Of a stretch of 64,000 bases of DNA, positions 53,195 through 64,000 are shown piece after piece. Within the stretch, counting starts at the first letter, position 1. Each line of letters starts with the position of its first letter. The stretch covers positions 1,550,001-1,614,000 of the forward strand of contig JASBNA010000006.1 in NCBI GenBank assembly GCA_038087015.1, written 5' to 3'. Under the pieces are notes generated by a model, which was not told the origin of the DNA, made no database searches, and saw only the letters and a list, made by a program, of their open reading frames with translations. This stretch comes from Cerrena zonata (lineage: Eukaryota; Basidiomycota; Agaricomycetes; Polyporales; Cerrenaceae). The translations under genes were made by a program, and so were the position numbers.

Positions 53195-56100
53195 ATGATT
53201 CCCGACTCAAACTCGTCTGGACCACCAAATCTTCTTGTTGCTGACCTCGCACAATCTAACTCCTGGAATTTCCCAGTCGCCCCAGTTCCTACCACACCCA
53301 GAATCAAAATCCCACCACTGGCAGGTCACGGTATGGCACCGCGAAACACTCGCAACTCTGCTGGTCATAGAAATTCCGCAACTTCACATACTTCAGGCTC
53401 AGAATATCATGGAAGTGTCGCCTCGGCAGATGCTGACGAGCCAGTAAAGGAGGAAGAGCCTATTGCTGTGTTCACGACAACGCAACGCGGACGGAAAACC
53501 GTCAAGAAGAACTATGCAGAGTCGCAGAGCGAAGAAGACCCCCTAATGCAAGACGATGTGGATCCCATTGATTTAATCGGCCCTGATGACTCGCAGCACA
53601 TTGCAAATGGACATCAAGTTGACCACGATGACGACGACGATGACGAACCACCCGCACGCCGACAAACGCGTTCACAGCAGAAGAAGCCCATAATTGTTAT
53701 GAGCGATGAGGACGAGGAGCCGAGCTCGGGTCGTCGCCTGAGGAAGCGTCGTGACTCACCTCCTAAACCCAAACCCAAATCCAATGGACGAAACTTGAGA
53801 AGTTCGAAACATTCGTCGTCGCGAGTCACGCGTCGCAGTACTCGTTCAACTCGTTCGCGTGCACCCGAACACAATGACGATGACGTCGACTACGTCCATC
53901 ATTCATCTACATCGGCAGATGGTGACGGTTCTACAGACGATGTACTTGAAACGTCACCTGAACCCGAAGTGGAAGAAGACAAAGAGGGGGATGAAGGAGA
54001 GGGTCAAGATGTGGATGGAAAGCCATATGCTCTTCGACAACGTAGAGAGGTTAACTATTATGTCCCTCCGGCTCTGGAAGATCTGGGGGCTCCCCCACCT
54101 AAACCTAAGTCTGGAGGGAAAGCGAATGGTCGCGGAACCCGGCCGGCAAACCGAAGAAAAGGGCCTGGATGGAGTGCAACGGGAGCAGAACTGAGCAGGT
54201 GGATGGGTGGTGGGGACGATTCGGTATGCAATGATCCTATGCTGCTTTCCTAGGACAATATTGACGTGGCTACTAGGATTCTGATCATGCCACAAGAACC
54301 CCAGGAAAGCAACCATTTGGCGTAGGAGCTGGTGGGGGTGGGGTCTTTGCAGGTGGCGCAGCGGGGACTGGACTGTTTCCCGGAGACCTTGCAGGCGCGG
54401 CTGGTACTCCATCGAACCTGGGGAAGGTCGGAGACGCATGTGAGTATTTCGTCTCGAACTCACTTGACTGCAGATATTCTAACCTCCTTGCAGCATTGGC
54501 AGATGTAGATCCTCTTGGCGTAAATCAAAATATCTCATTTGATGATGTTGGAGGACTTGAAGAACGTATGTTCCGTTGTTTAACACATCCTGTCCGTTTG
54601 TTCATAAACCTACCCTCTCGCAGATATCAGTCAGCTAAGGGAAATGACATTACTTCCGCTTCTTTACCCCGATCTCTTCAAGAACCTTAACATCACGCCC
54701 CCTCGGGGTGTCCTTTTCCATGGACCTCCAGGCACAGGAAAGACATTGCTCGCTCGTGCGCTTGCTGCCAGCACTCGTCACGATGGCAAGGGTGTTTGTG
54801 AGTCATGTTTCTTTCAGTCTTCACACTTAATACCTTAATGAACGATCCCTCTCCAGCGTTCTTCATGCGCAAGGGTGCTGACTGTCTTTCGAAATGGGTC
54901 GGAGAAGCTGAACGACAACTGCGATTACTCTTTGAGGAAGCCAAAAACCAACAACCCAGCATAATATTCTTCGATGAAATTGATGGTCTTGCGCCAGTGC
55001 GTTCCTCGAAACAAGACCAGATACATGCATCGATCGTCAGTACTCTCCTAGCGCTCATGGATGGTATGGACGGCAGAGGTCAAGTTATTGTCATTGGTGC
55101 AACGAATAGACCTGACGCAATTGACCCTGCCCTCCGACGACCTGGACGATTCGACCGAGAATTCTATTTCCCTCTACCCAGTTTCGAGGCGAGAGAAAAG
55201 ATTTTGAGTATCATGACCAAGAAATGGACGGGTTGGGAGACAGACCAAGGCGAGGAAAACTGTCGGGGACTGGCGAAGCTTACGAAAGGATACGGTGGTG
55301 CTGATTTACGTGTGCGTTATCAGCCGTTTAAACACTTTAATATAATCTCATATATTTCTCCACCAGGCCTTATGCACTGAAGCAGCATTAAATGCGATCC
55401 AAAGGCGGTATCCCCAGATTTACCGATCGAACGATCGGCTGCTCTTGGATCCCGATTCAATCCAGGTACAGCTTAGGGACTTCATGGTTTCGATCAAAAG
55501 TGCGTTTCACGCTGTCGTCATCGTTTTCCCATTTTGACCACTCATCTAATTCGTATTAAATTCTATTTCTAGAACTTGTTCCGTCATCTGCCAGAGCCGC
55601 GGCTCCGGAAGCTGCACCCCTTCCCTCTCAACTCGTCCCGTTATTGTCAAATGCGTTGCAGCGAGTGACAGATGTTATCGAAAGTGTCATGCCGAAGAAC
55701 AAGAGACGAACTGCCCTTGAGGAAGCTGAATATGAGGACGACGGCGACGAAGGTGCCTTAGATCGTGAAATGATGCTACAATGTGAGTTTTTTTAAACAT
55801 GACGATCACATGACATTAAACGCTTTGTTTAACTCTTTTCTAGCCATGGAAACACTTCGGGTGTATCGTCCTCGGGTTGTGGTTCATGGGCCTCCCGGTA
55901 TGGGACAGCGCTATATTGCAGCAGCTGCGTTGCACCATCTAGAGGGCTACCACGTGCAAAGTCTCGACTTGGGCACTTTAATGAGCGATTCCACTCGAGT
56001 ATGTCAATGTACGCTCCGACGACGACATTTCATCTGACTTTCAAACTGTTATAGACTCTAGAAGCCGCTATTATACAACTATTCATGGAAGCCAAACGAC

Positions 56101-58090
56101 ATCAGCCATCCGTAATATACATCCCTTCCCTGAACAGCTGGTCCTCTGCGGTCTCTGAAGCCGGTCGAAGTACTGTTCGCTCTATGCTAGACAGTCTTGG
56201 TCCTTCTGATCCGATTCTCCTGCTTGCCCTTGTTGATGGTTCCTATCAGTCTTTACCTAAAGACGTCAAGTCTTGGTTTGGCCCAACGCGACAGAATCGT
56301 GCTGAACTCATCCCTCCAACCATTAAACAGCGAGAAGAGTTCTTCCAGACGTTGGTAAATGACATCCGTCGGCCACCTACACAGTTCCCTGATGGCGTCC
56401 AACGGAAGAAACGAGTACTTGAAGAACTGCCTATTGCACCTCCTCTGGAACCTCGTGCACCAACTGCTGCTGAACTTGCGGTCCAAGAAGCAAATGATCA
56501 ACGAGTCATTACTTTACTCAAATTCCGACTAGGGCCTATCCTGGCAGAGCTAAAGCGCAAGTTCAGGAGGTTTACCAAACGTGCTTCCGTAAGTATTTAA
56601 TTACGCTGAATCTTCAGAAGCATGCTCACGATGTAACTATACAGGAGGAGTATAATATGGAAATCCCGATCCGGACACCACAACCGACAATTGTCGAGCT
56701 AGCAGAGCCTGTCCTGCCTGTAGTTGAAGTGCAGACCAACGCCGACGGCGAAGCCATGGATGTGGTTAACGAAGAAGGCGTGCAAGAAGTTGTGGAGCAA
56801 ACTGCAGACGCCCCTAATGGCATTGAGGTCCCTCATTTGCAAGCTCAAGCACAGCTTCAAATGCCAGAGATGTTCCATATGGATCTCGAGTTGATGCATA
56901 CCGAGTTGTACAAGAGCAAATATCTTACTCCTGACGATTTCCTCGACGACATCCGCAAGATCGTTCATAATGCTACAGTCTTTGGTGATATCGACTCAGA
57001 ACGGCTTTATCGTGCACAGGCCATGTATACAGCAGCCGAAGTCAGTCTCCAAGACTTCGACTATCAATTCCGAATGGACTGTCAGCGTATGGCGGTAAGG
57101 GAGCGCAAACGAAGGGATGAGTTCAGGATGGAGAAAGAGAAAGAAAAAGAGAGGGTGAGGGCAGCCGAGGCAGAGAGTGCACGGAATAGTGCTGAAGCCC
57201 CGGCTCGACGAAGTACTCGAGCCAATGGACTCGAGCCTGACTTCCAGATCACCGACCCTGTGCGCTTAGAACGTTCGCTCAAGCGACAACGGTCTGCAGA
57301 GGCCAATGCTGATCGTTCTGAGGAGGAAGGTCCGACGAAACGGTCAAGGGTTTCGAGTCAAGAAATTGAACAACAACATGTCAATGGCATTAGTATTGCG
57401 GGACCTTCCACTCCTCATCGGGGACCATCACAACAAGTCCGATGGGCTGACGACCCAGATGGTGATGGTGAAGAGGATACGCCATCCTCCCCATCACCTA
57501 ATAACGGCCAACCTATCCCTCCTCTACCACTCCCACGAATAGAAACTCCCAGAGGACCTATTGGGTTCGACTCTTTGCTCAATCCGAAAAGCTCGCCCGA
57601 AGAACCTCGAGCTGCAGATAACGCACTGACCCATTTAACCACTATCGTGATTGACCATCCACCTTCCGAACAGGCGATGTCCGTTGACTCGAACCCACAG
57701 CTTGATTTGCAGGAACCATCCAGCTCTTCCCAGCAACTCCAAACACCCATTGCAGAGGTACCCACTGATGTTCCGCCCCACCCAGAGCAACCCCTTCCCA
57801 GCGGCGACGCAGAGGACATAATCATGCAGCCTGAGAGGACTCCTACTCCGCCTCCTAGCTTTGAACTGGACGAACCAGTATTGCTGGATTTGGCCGAAGA
57901 CCTCCGCAGCAAAACTGATCGTTTCAACGTCGAGCAATTGGAACAGTTGAGAGCCAGTTGTCTCAATCGCATTTGGAAACACAGGTCGAAATGGGACAGA
58001 ACGCCTCTTGTCAAAGAGCTTCGAGAAGTCGTAGAGGAATTCGTCCAAGACGTTACAGAATACGAAATGGACAACGATGAGGTTTCCTGA
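53195..58090 (+). CDS. YTA7: AAA ATPase with bromodomain, Yta7/ATAD2-like, 1456 aa
   Basis: Ten exons (53195-54223, 54277-54439, 54494-54565, 54624-54797, 54857-55311, 55367-55499, 55573-55782, 55844-55998, 56055-56588, 56645-58090) give 1456 aa. The order is: acidic/basic N terminus with RQTRSQQKK and [18 protein letters not shown]1 with [10 protein letters not shown], Walker A GPPGTGKT, Walker B IIFFDEID and [26 protein letters not shown]2 with a degenerate Walker A (GPPGMGQR); a bromodomain-like segment ([18 protein letters not shown]...[10 protein letters not shown]); a coiled, Glu/Lys-rich tail. Yta7/ATAD2 hexamers bind histone tails and regulate histone gene transcription and nucleosome density. 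Nuclear location is inferred from family. The start is uncertain: ATG 53195 is the first in frame, 53333 is an alternative. Confidence 0.93.
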
Positions 58091-58680
58091 CCTGACGTTG
58101 CTTTCTAAACCCCCTGCTATAGGCTTAAGTTCTGCTCCACTTTACTCATTCTGTATAATCCATACGCTGTCGTTTTCGCTTCACATAAGTACATATATTG
58201 CTGATTTCTGAATCTCTTCTTATTTCGCTGTGTTGTGGACTTTTATTGTCTATGTATGTATCGCTTGCAGTTTCGTTCTTTTGTATGTATTACAATCTGC
58301 TAATGAGTATACCTTAGACGGCACGTCTGCCTGTCTATTCCATTGTAATTATATTGGTGCTCGAGAGGATTGGGAACAGTATTAGTATTCTCTCCGCCTT
58401 AGGCTTCCGCGAGCTATATACGAGAGCTTACGGTAGTATTTCTCGCCTATTAATTCTATGATTCGTACTCTGTTCCTATACGCAACCCATTTACTAAAAC
58501 CTTGAGAGAAATTAAAACGAAAGTAGTGGGACCAACGGACTTGGACCAAGTATAGCAATAGCGATCACGTGCGACGGACAAATCCGGAGTCTGGTTTTTG
58601 CGAGTTCGTTGGCATCACCGACGAGCACACCCACACTCATTACCTTCCTCATCGTCCTCGGCGTTGACCACATAATAACG
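58091..58680. other. Intergenic, Yta7-like 3' end to ATP20 start
   Basis: 590 bp, AT-rich at first, then a pyrimidine-rich leader just before the ATP20 ATG. No gene, TATA box or repeat recognised. Confidence 0.45.
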
Positions 58681-59320
58681 ATGGTGCGCCCTTCTATCCG
58701 TCTCGCACAATCTCTGCGACCGAGACGACTCCCTCAAAACGTCTCTCGTTCACACCGTCAAACTCGATTTGCTTCGAGCACTCCGGGAGGAAACTCGACC
58801 GAGGCTGCACAGAAGAAGGCTGAGGAAGCACTCGCCACCGCTCAAAAGTATGCTGGACAGGCCGTTGAAGCTAGCAAGAAAGTGCTGGGACCCGTCGGCG
58901 AGAGGATTGGCAACCTTTTAGGATGTACGCGCAAGACTCAGTGATATACTTCCGTGTCCTTTCATTTACTGAACTTGATAATCAGCTTATCGCCAACCAC
59001 TTGTTTACAACTTCTCTGTTGCTCGAGAATTCCTCAAGCAGGTATACGTTGCTGAGCGACTTCAACCACCAACCAACGTTAACACTATCACCAACGCATA
59101 TTCCGCAATTTGGTCTCGTGCACGTAACCCCGCATACTGGCGAGAGGTCGCCAGGACAGGAGAGTGGACAAAACTCGCTATTTATGGTGTAGAGGCGTAT
59201 GGTTTGTTCAAGGTAAGCACGTTCGGTCAATGTTTCCATGTTGTCGACTCATCTCGTTTTCAAATTTAGATTGGCGAGATCGTTGGGCGAAGGAATCTTG
59301 TAGGCTACAAGCTTGACTAA
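58681..59320 (+). CDS. ATP20: Mitochondrial F1Fo ATP synthase subunit g, 173 aa
   Basis: Three exons, 58681-58924, 58986-59212 and 59270-59320, give 173 aa. The Arg-rich N terminus (MVRPSIRLAQSLRPRRLPQ) is a mitochondrial presequence. The mature protein has an amphipathic Ala/Lys helix (EAAQKKAEEALATAQKYAGQ) and the conserved core YNFSVAREFLKQVYVAERLQPP, followed by WREVARTGEWTKLAIYGVEAYGLFKIGEIVGRR, whose last part is the membrane helix with a GxxxG-like face. Subunit g supports dimerisation of ATP synthase and crista shape in the inner membrane. Size and order agree with fungal homologues. It converges with the aldose epimerase gene. Confidence 0.92.
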
Positions 59321-59470
59321 TTAACCACATCAGTCTTTCTCGTCTCCATCTCCATATACATATAGAATGGACCTGTTGCCCTGCACTTGACACTCTGACA
59401 TGCAACCTAACTTTATGCATATGCCTCATAGAACGAATCCAGGCATTGCTGAGATGATATACGGCAACCT

Positions 59471-61164
59471 TCAATGGACCACTGAAAACTTGTAGGTTGC
59501 GCTCCACTCATAATCTTTGCCAGGACCATCTACACGAAAATGTGAATGTGTCAAGACGCTGCATTGGAAACATCATTGGATACTCACATATCTGGTTAAC
59601 GTTCCACTCTGGCGTGTTAATCGCATCGATATAGCCTTCTTGTTCGATTGCAACGGCAGAAAAACTGGTGTAGTTGAGACTAGGACCTCCATGGACTAGC
59701 TTACGCGGTGTATTCAACCAATAAGCGGTGTATACCTGAACTGCTGGATTCGTTGTCGTCACATCCAATCTGCAATTCGAAAACCTGTTAGAAGCAAGCC
59801 ATTTATAGTCACACAGGCTTACTGACTTGATACCGGAGATTTCACTCCATAAAGATACTCCAGGTTTAGCCTCTTCGTTGTGGTCATAGATCCAACAGTG
59901 ATCGTAACCTTGGCACGGAGCACCGCACAATCCTACGGTCTCATTCCAATCCCAGTTAATCTTCTTCGGTGTTCGGAAGTCAAAGGCAGTATTGTCGACG
60001 TCAACAAAGTTACCGGTCGGTATGGCATCTCCATCCACTTGGACCACCTTGGAACTATCGACGTGGAGGTTATGATTGAGAATATCTTGACTCCCCTGGA
60101 AAGCGTCTAGGTTCCTACGATGTCATCATAGCCATTAGTGCCACAAACCCTGCTTCGAGACGAAAACACACCAGTAAATGTGCTGTGTAAGCATGATGGG
60201 AGTCTTCTCGGTCGCCGAAGCGTGGATGCTGGTTTTCAATATGCCCCCATTCTCAACAGTGTGTGTTGCCTATTCATTATTATAAAGTTCAGCTCATTTG
60301 CACCACTAGCCGATACCTAAACACGTACAAAAGCGGTAACAGTCCCAGGGAAGCCTTCGTCCGCTTCGTCAACATGACGGTATGTCACACTTGTTCTGGA
60401 TTTACTCGTGATTGTCCAGTTGCGTCTGTCCCATCCAACAATCCCACCTATCATGGTAGTGAGTGGAGGCTGTCACGAAAAAACATCTATCATCTTACCA
60501 TGAAGCGTATCCTGATCTGAAAACGTATAGGTAAGTTTTAAAAGTAATCTTCACCTCTTGACTCGATACTCACTATCATGATCGTTCGTAGGGATGTGAA
60601 ATACATTTGAAGCATTCGCTTGGGGCTCCTTGGTGATAGGTATCGAAAAGGTCCCGTTCTTGATTCGATTTGCATATCTTTTTCTCGTCAGAAGCCTAGT
60701 CATATAACACAATGGTACCAATCGTCACTTACCGACCAACGATCGGGTTGAACACAGGGTGTGCAGGGTCGGTCAACAGTTGTGTCTGATTATGTCGTCG
60801 TGAAGAACTCAGCCCCCGGACGATAATTAAATACACAGCAACCAAGATGGTACAATAAAAATAGATGTTAAGATCAACGGAGGTACGTACGTTATCATCG
60901 TATCCCAAAATGATATCGCGAGCTTGACCATGTTTGTCCTTCACCCAGAGCTCTGTCATTGTCGCTCCGAGGGATACGAACTTAGCGGTGATAGAACCAT
61001 CTGGGGCTGAGAGTGTCGTCACATCAAAGGGCTAAAAGTTAAAAGACATTCATAAGTTGATGTCGATCCCTTGGATGTGGGTAGGTCGGGGAACTTACCC
61101 AATCTGCTGCAAAAGTAGCACCCAGAAAACTAGCCAACGTAACGAATGCGGTAACCAGCTTCAT
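59471..61164 (-). CDS. Secreted aldose 1-epimerase (galactose mutarotase-like), 375 aa
   Basis: Ten exons, 61164-61099, 61031-60891, 60785-60733, 60677-60574, 60516-60499, 60447-60329, 60269-60172, 60114-59827, 59769-59588 and 59529-59471, give 375 aa. A signal peptide (MKLVTAFVTLASFLGATFA) is followed by GATMTELWVKDKHG, HPVFNPIVGRYANRI, TLHGG, HASATEKTPIMLTQHIYWNLDAF, GYDHCWIYDHN and a Glu-bearing AIEQEG. These supply the catalytic His (QHIYWNL and GYDH) and Glu of the family, which interconverts alpha and beta anomers of sugars. Extracellular location is unusual for the housekeeping enzyme but common in fungi feeding on polysaccharides. Exon 5 is only 18 nt. All catalytic residues appear present. 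Confidence 0.88.
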
Positions 61165-63327
61165 TTTTGGCGATGAGAATGATGAGAAGCCAAGGAGCTT
61201 GGTTTGTAAATGGTCCTGACTGATTGGCAGTCGACAGCTGGAACGGGAAAACGGCACCAACTACGGGCTGTCGTCGATGAGACGGCTTCGGGTCTTTATT
61301 GGCATTTGAGCCAGCGTTTGGAGAAACGTCGCAAGGAGTAGTTCGGGTCCCAAATGGACGCGAATAGACAAAAGGTTTGAAAGGTGGTCAGGAGGGCAGG
61401 CCGGGGTACGAAGAAAAATAGTAACGTGAGTGATGTCGTCAATCATAGTTTGAAAATTTCAAAGGAAGATGTCTTTGCTAGATGTATGGCAGGTTAGATA
61501 GACCTCATAGAGTCGCACTATTTCCCCGAGTATCAGGAACCGCGTGCTAGGTTCTACATATTCGGGGCGTCGGAAACTGTGACTGACGGACATTCATTGG
61601 AAAGAGAGAGCACAAGAATAACACGTATGTATTTCCCTTGCAGAGTGGGGATAAATATCGGGATTTTGAGCTCGTACTGCCAATGCGCAAGTTTCGCAGA
61701 TAAAGATAGGGTATGAGCTCAATGCTCACCTGCTCAATTCAACGAGTTGGTTCAAGCACAAGCCTGAGAGGCAGGGTGGTAAGTCTCGATGCACATTGCA
61801 ATCTGCCCTGCAGGAAAAACAGAGTGATTCAATTTAATTTCTTCGTGGACATAGCATCCAGTATGAGTGCATAAAAGTGTTACCACGGTAACATAGGTCC
61901 TGAAATTTGAGACCAATTTAGTCAAGTTGCACTCAAAAATGTTAACAAGCCACTGAATCATGCCACAGGACGCTGGACCTGAAGCTGAAGGCTAGAAACG
62001 AATAGATTTGCTTTGGAAAATATTCATGTAAATTAGATGGCATACGTTCTAAAGCAAAACAAAACCTAGGTCTTGGGTCGCTCTCTGGCACGAAGTGCCC
62101 CTAGCATTGAACCTCCCGGGCCTCCGAGTGACTTCAGACTTGCCAGAGGCTAGTTACGAATTGGGAAAGCGTCTATCCTCATTAGGTGGGAGTTCTCTGC
62201 ATCGTTGTGTGGTCAGAAACTCGGAATATCTTGAGTGATAATGGTTTCAAGTAGGCATTACACTTTCGTTGATGCATCAGAGCACCGCGCAAAAGGGAAA
62301 CATCATGCATCATGGCCAGAAGAACGTAGTATGAAGTACATCTGTGTCAACTTGAGAATCATGATGAGTAGAAGCACACCAACAAAGTCAAGCATCATAT
62401 GGACCGCATGGTCGGATGTATATGCTAATCGCGGCCAGGGCTGGGCTTGATGCCAGATGCCCGATAGCCTGAGCCCACAATATGTAGAACCCGTATCATC
62501 AAGGCATATCCTCTGAAATCAAGAGAAGGATCTGACTGTAACACTACCGGGGTAAAAAAAACCTGTTACAGTCAGATCCACTGCTCCTCGGTTTCATTTT
62601 AGCTATGGAGTGTGAAGATGGTCAAAGTCTTTTACTCATTCGCAGTATCAGTGTTACTTCAACTAGAATTCCTACGATATTTACCGGAGCCGGTGACGTC
62701 CAACGTGGGTATTGACCAGAGAGCAGGTGAAGCCCCGTGGAAAAGATGTATCTCCGTGTGGTTTCCATCATGATTCAATTTTTCGTTATTTCGCTGCACT
62801 ACGGGTGTAGTCGACATAGAATTCGACGACAACATTGAGATTATCCAGTCTTCGGTAGGCTATATACATCCAACGGCGATCGTTAGCTCCCGTCAACCCC
62901 TGTACAACTCTCATTCCTACCTTCATGCACCTTGGACCAACCCTGGACATCCTTCTAGTGTCTGTCAAGGATGATATCCCATCATTTGACGTGACAACAG
63001 TGTCTGACAGTAAACAGAGACACGGCGTTCCTGTGTGATGTACATCATGAGAACGGCGGTCTCGTTGTGGAATATAGAAAGCATCTCTTCTTCAGGCAGT
63101 GCATTGTATTCCTTTTACACCTTACCTTCTACCTTAAAACTCGGTGTGTATGGAAGGGATACAAGTTACCTAGCCGTCGTTACGAAACACAATTTCATTT
63201 CGGCTAGTACTTCGCTTGCCCACGGGCACCGCACGAGTCGGTTGCTTGACTGGCCTCACTCCTTTGAAGCTCACATCTCAGGCGCAAATTCATCTTGGAT
63301 AGCCTTTGTAGCAGGACCTATTGCAAA
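61165..63327. other. Gene-poor 2.2-kb region upstream of the last gene
   Basis: It contains the promoter of the aldose epimerase gene at its left end and the upstream region of the partial gene at 63328 on its right. Open frames are short, with no motifs. It holds one perfect hairpin (62528-62579). Confidence 0.45.
62528..62579. repeat. Perfect hairpin, 16-bp stem, 20-nt loop
   Basis: GGATCTGACTGTAACA at 62528-62543 is followed by its exact reverse complement at 62564-62579; the loop contains an A8 run. Same architecture as the two hairpins at 16.5 and 16.8 kb. Confidence 0.75.
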
Positions 63328-64000
63328 ATGGACCGACCGAACAGCACAACTTCAATTGACACCGCTATCGCTGCGGAGGCGTTGGATCTTTTTGACGAGC
63401 AGGGCTTATCAAACCCTGGTACAAAACCCTCAAGACTCGTCATGGCTAGTTCACCTCGTCTTCGAACTTCAAAAGACTTGAGACAGTCTCCTACCCTTAG
63501 AGATTCGGGCACTTTGCCGTGGCGACGAGCCTCCATGGACTCCGTACGACAGCGTTCCGTCACGACCCCCACACGGCCTCGAGGCGCAAGTGCCAGCCAG
63601 AAGAGGCCTGATAGTCCTGACATTGAAACCTACTTGAAACGAACTCCTCGTCCTAGACGAAGTTCGTCGGCGGTATTTGCAGGTGCTCCTTCACTTAAAG
63701 GGGGTTCTCGATCGCAGTCGACAACGAGCTTGCGTTCAGCGGCCAAGAAAGACCAACTGAAGTCAGGAGTCCCTGATGACTATAGCTCTTTATTGGGGAA
63801 ACTAGAGGACGACTCTGATTCTGACAATGATGGTGGAAGTGAGACGGACTCGAGTATTGATGTGACTACTCCCTTGCCGTGAGCGTGCTTGAAATTCCTT
63901 ATTTTGCCGAGATTAATCTTCACGTTCTATACAGGCATCTCATGTTTCGTGACGGAGTATTGTCTCCCAGATCCAAACTTTTGCCTCACGATCTTCGTGC
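63328..64000 (+). CDS. Ser/Arg-rich protein of unknown function, 5' part
   Basis: Exon 1 runs from ATG 63328 to 63878; a GT-AG intron (63879-63944) leads into exon 2, which is open to the window end. The first 184 residues are low-complexity, basic and rich in Ser, Thr, Pro and Arg (RRASMDSVRQRSVTTPTRPRG, KRTPRPRRSSSAVF), with an acidic stretch (KLEDDSDSDNDGGSETDSS) before the intron. Exon 2 starts HLMFRDGVLSPRSKLL. The composition suggests a phosphorylated regulatory or cytoskeletal protein. I recognise no domain, and the gene is incomplete. Confidence 0.65.

Overview
This is a window of nuclear DNA from a filamentous fungus, most probably a mushroom-forming basidiomycete (Agaricomycetes). 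I infer this from genes broken by many 45-75 bp GT-AG introns, dense packing on both strands, an expanded family of F-box-like proteins, and extracellular enzymes (tannase/feruloyl-esterase-like, CE12-like, phytase-like). There is no sign of a plasmid, phage, bacterial operon or CRISPR. I assembled most gene models exon by exon from conserved family motifs; each assembled model closes in frame from start to stop.

Layout. 1-11.9 kb: 5' end of a secreted histidine acid phosphatase (-), an HD-domain phosphohydrolase (-), a ZIP7/Ke4-type zinc transporter (+), a Nudix hydrolase with unusually long introns (+), ribonuclease H2 catalytic subunit (-), and a small secreted protein of unknown function (+). 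12-21 kb: a decayed F-box-like pseudogene (+), a coiled-coil orphan gene (-), a 2.8 kb gene-poor stretch with two perfect hairpins, and an intact F-box-like gene (+). 21-30 kb: cytochrome c oxidase subunit (Cox4/COX5B type, -), a divergent 18-exon cation/H+ exchanger (+), a secreted SGNH/CE12-like esterase (-) and a uridine kinase/UPRT-like gene (-). 30-37.6 kb: three tandem minus-strand F-box-like paralogues, one with a single frameshift, one clearly dead, one intact. 37.9-39.5 kb: a probable p31comet-like gene (+). 39.7-48.4 kb: three tandem tannase/feruloyl-esterase-like genes (-). 48.9-53 kb: a class V aminotransferase (-) and NCS2/CTU2 (-). 53.2-59.3 kb: a Yta7/ATAD2-type AAA ATPase (+), divergent from NCS2, and ATP synthase subunit g (+). 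59.5-61.2 kb: a secreted aldose 1-epimerase (-). 63.3 kb to the end: the 5' part of an unidentified Ser/Arg-rich protein (+).

How the genes relate. Housekeeping genes (RNase H2, Cox4, Atp20, Ncs2, uridine kinase, Yta7) alternate with fast-evolving accessory genes. The secreted set (phosphatase, CE12-like esterase, three tannase-like esterases, mutarotase) fits a saprotroph or plant-associated fungus that degrades polysaccharides and phenolic esters. The F-box family and the tannase array look like birth-and-death tandem expansions. The most unusual sequence-level feature is a set of tiny exons (4, 5, 7, 8 and 13 nt) that are needed to keep conserved motifs in frame, including the catalytic CS and HC motifs of all three tannase-like genes.
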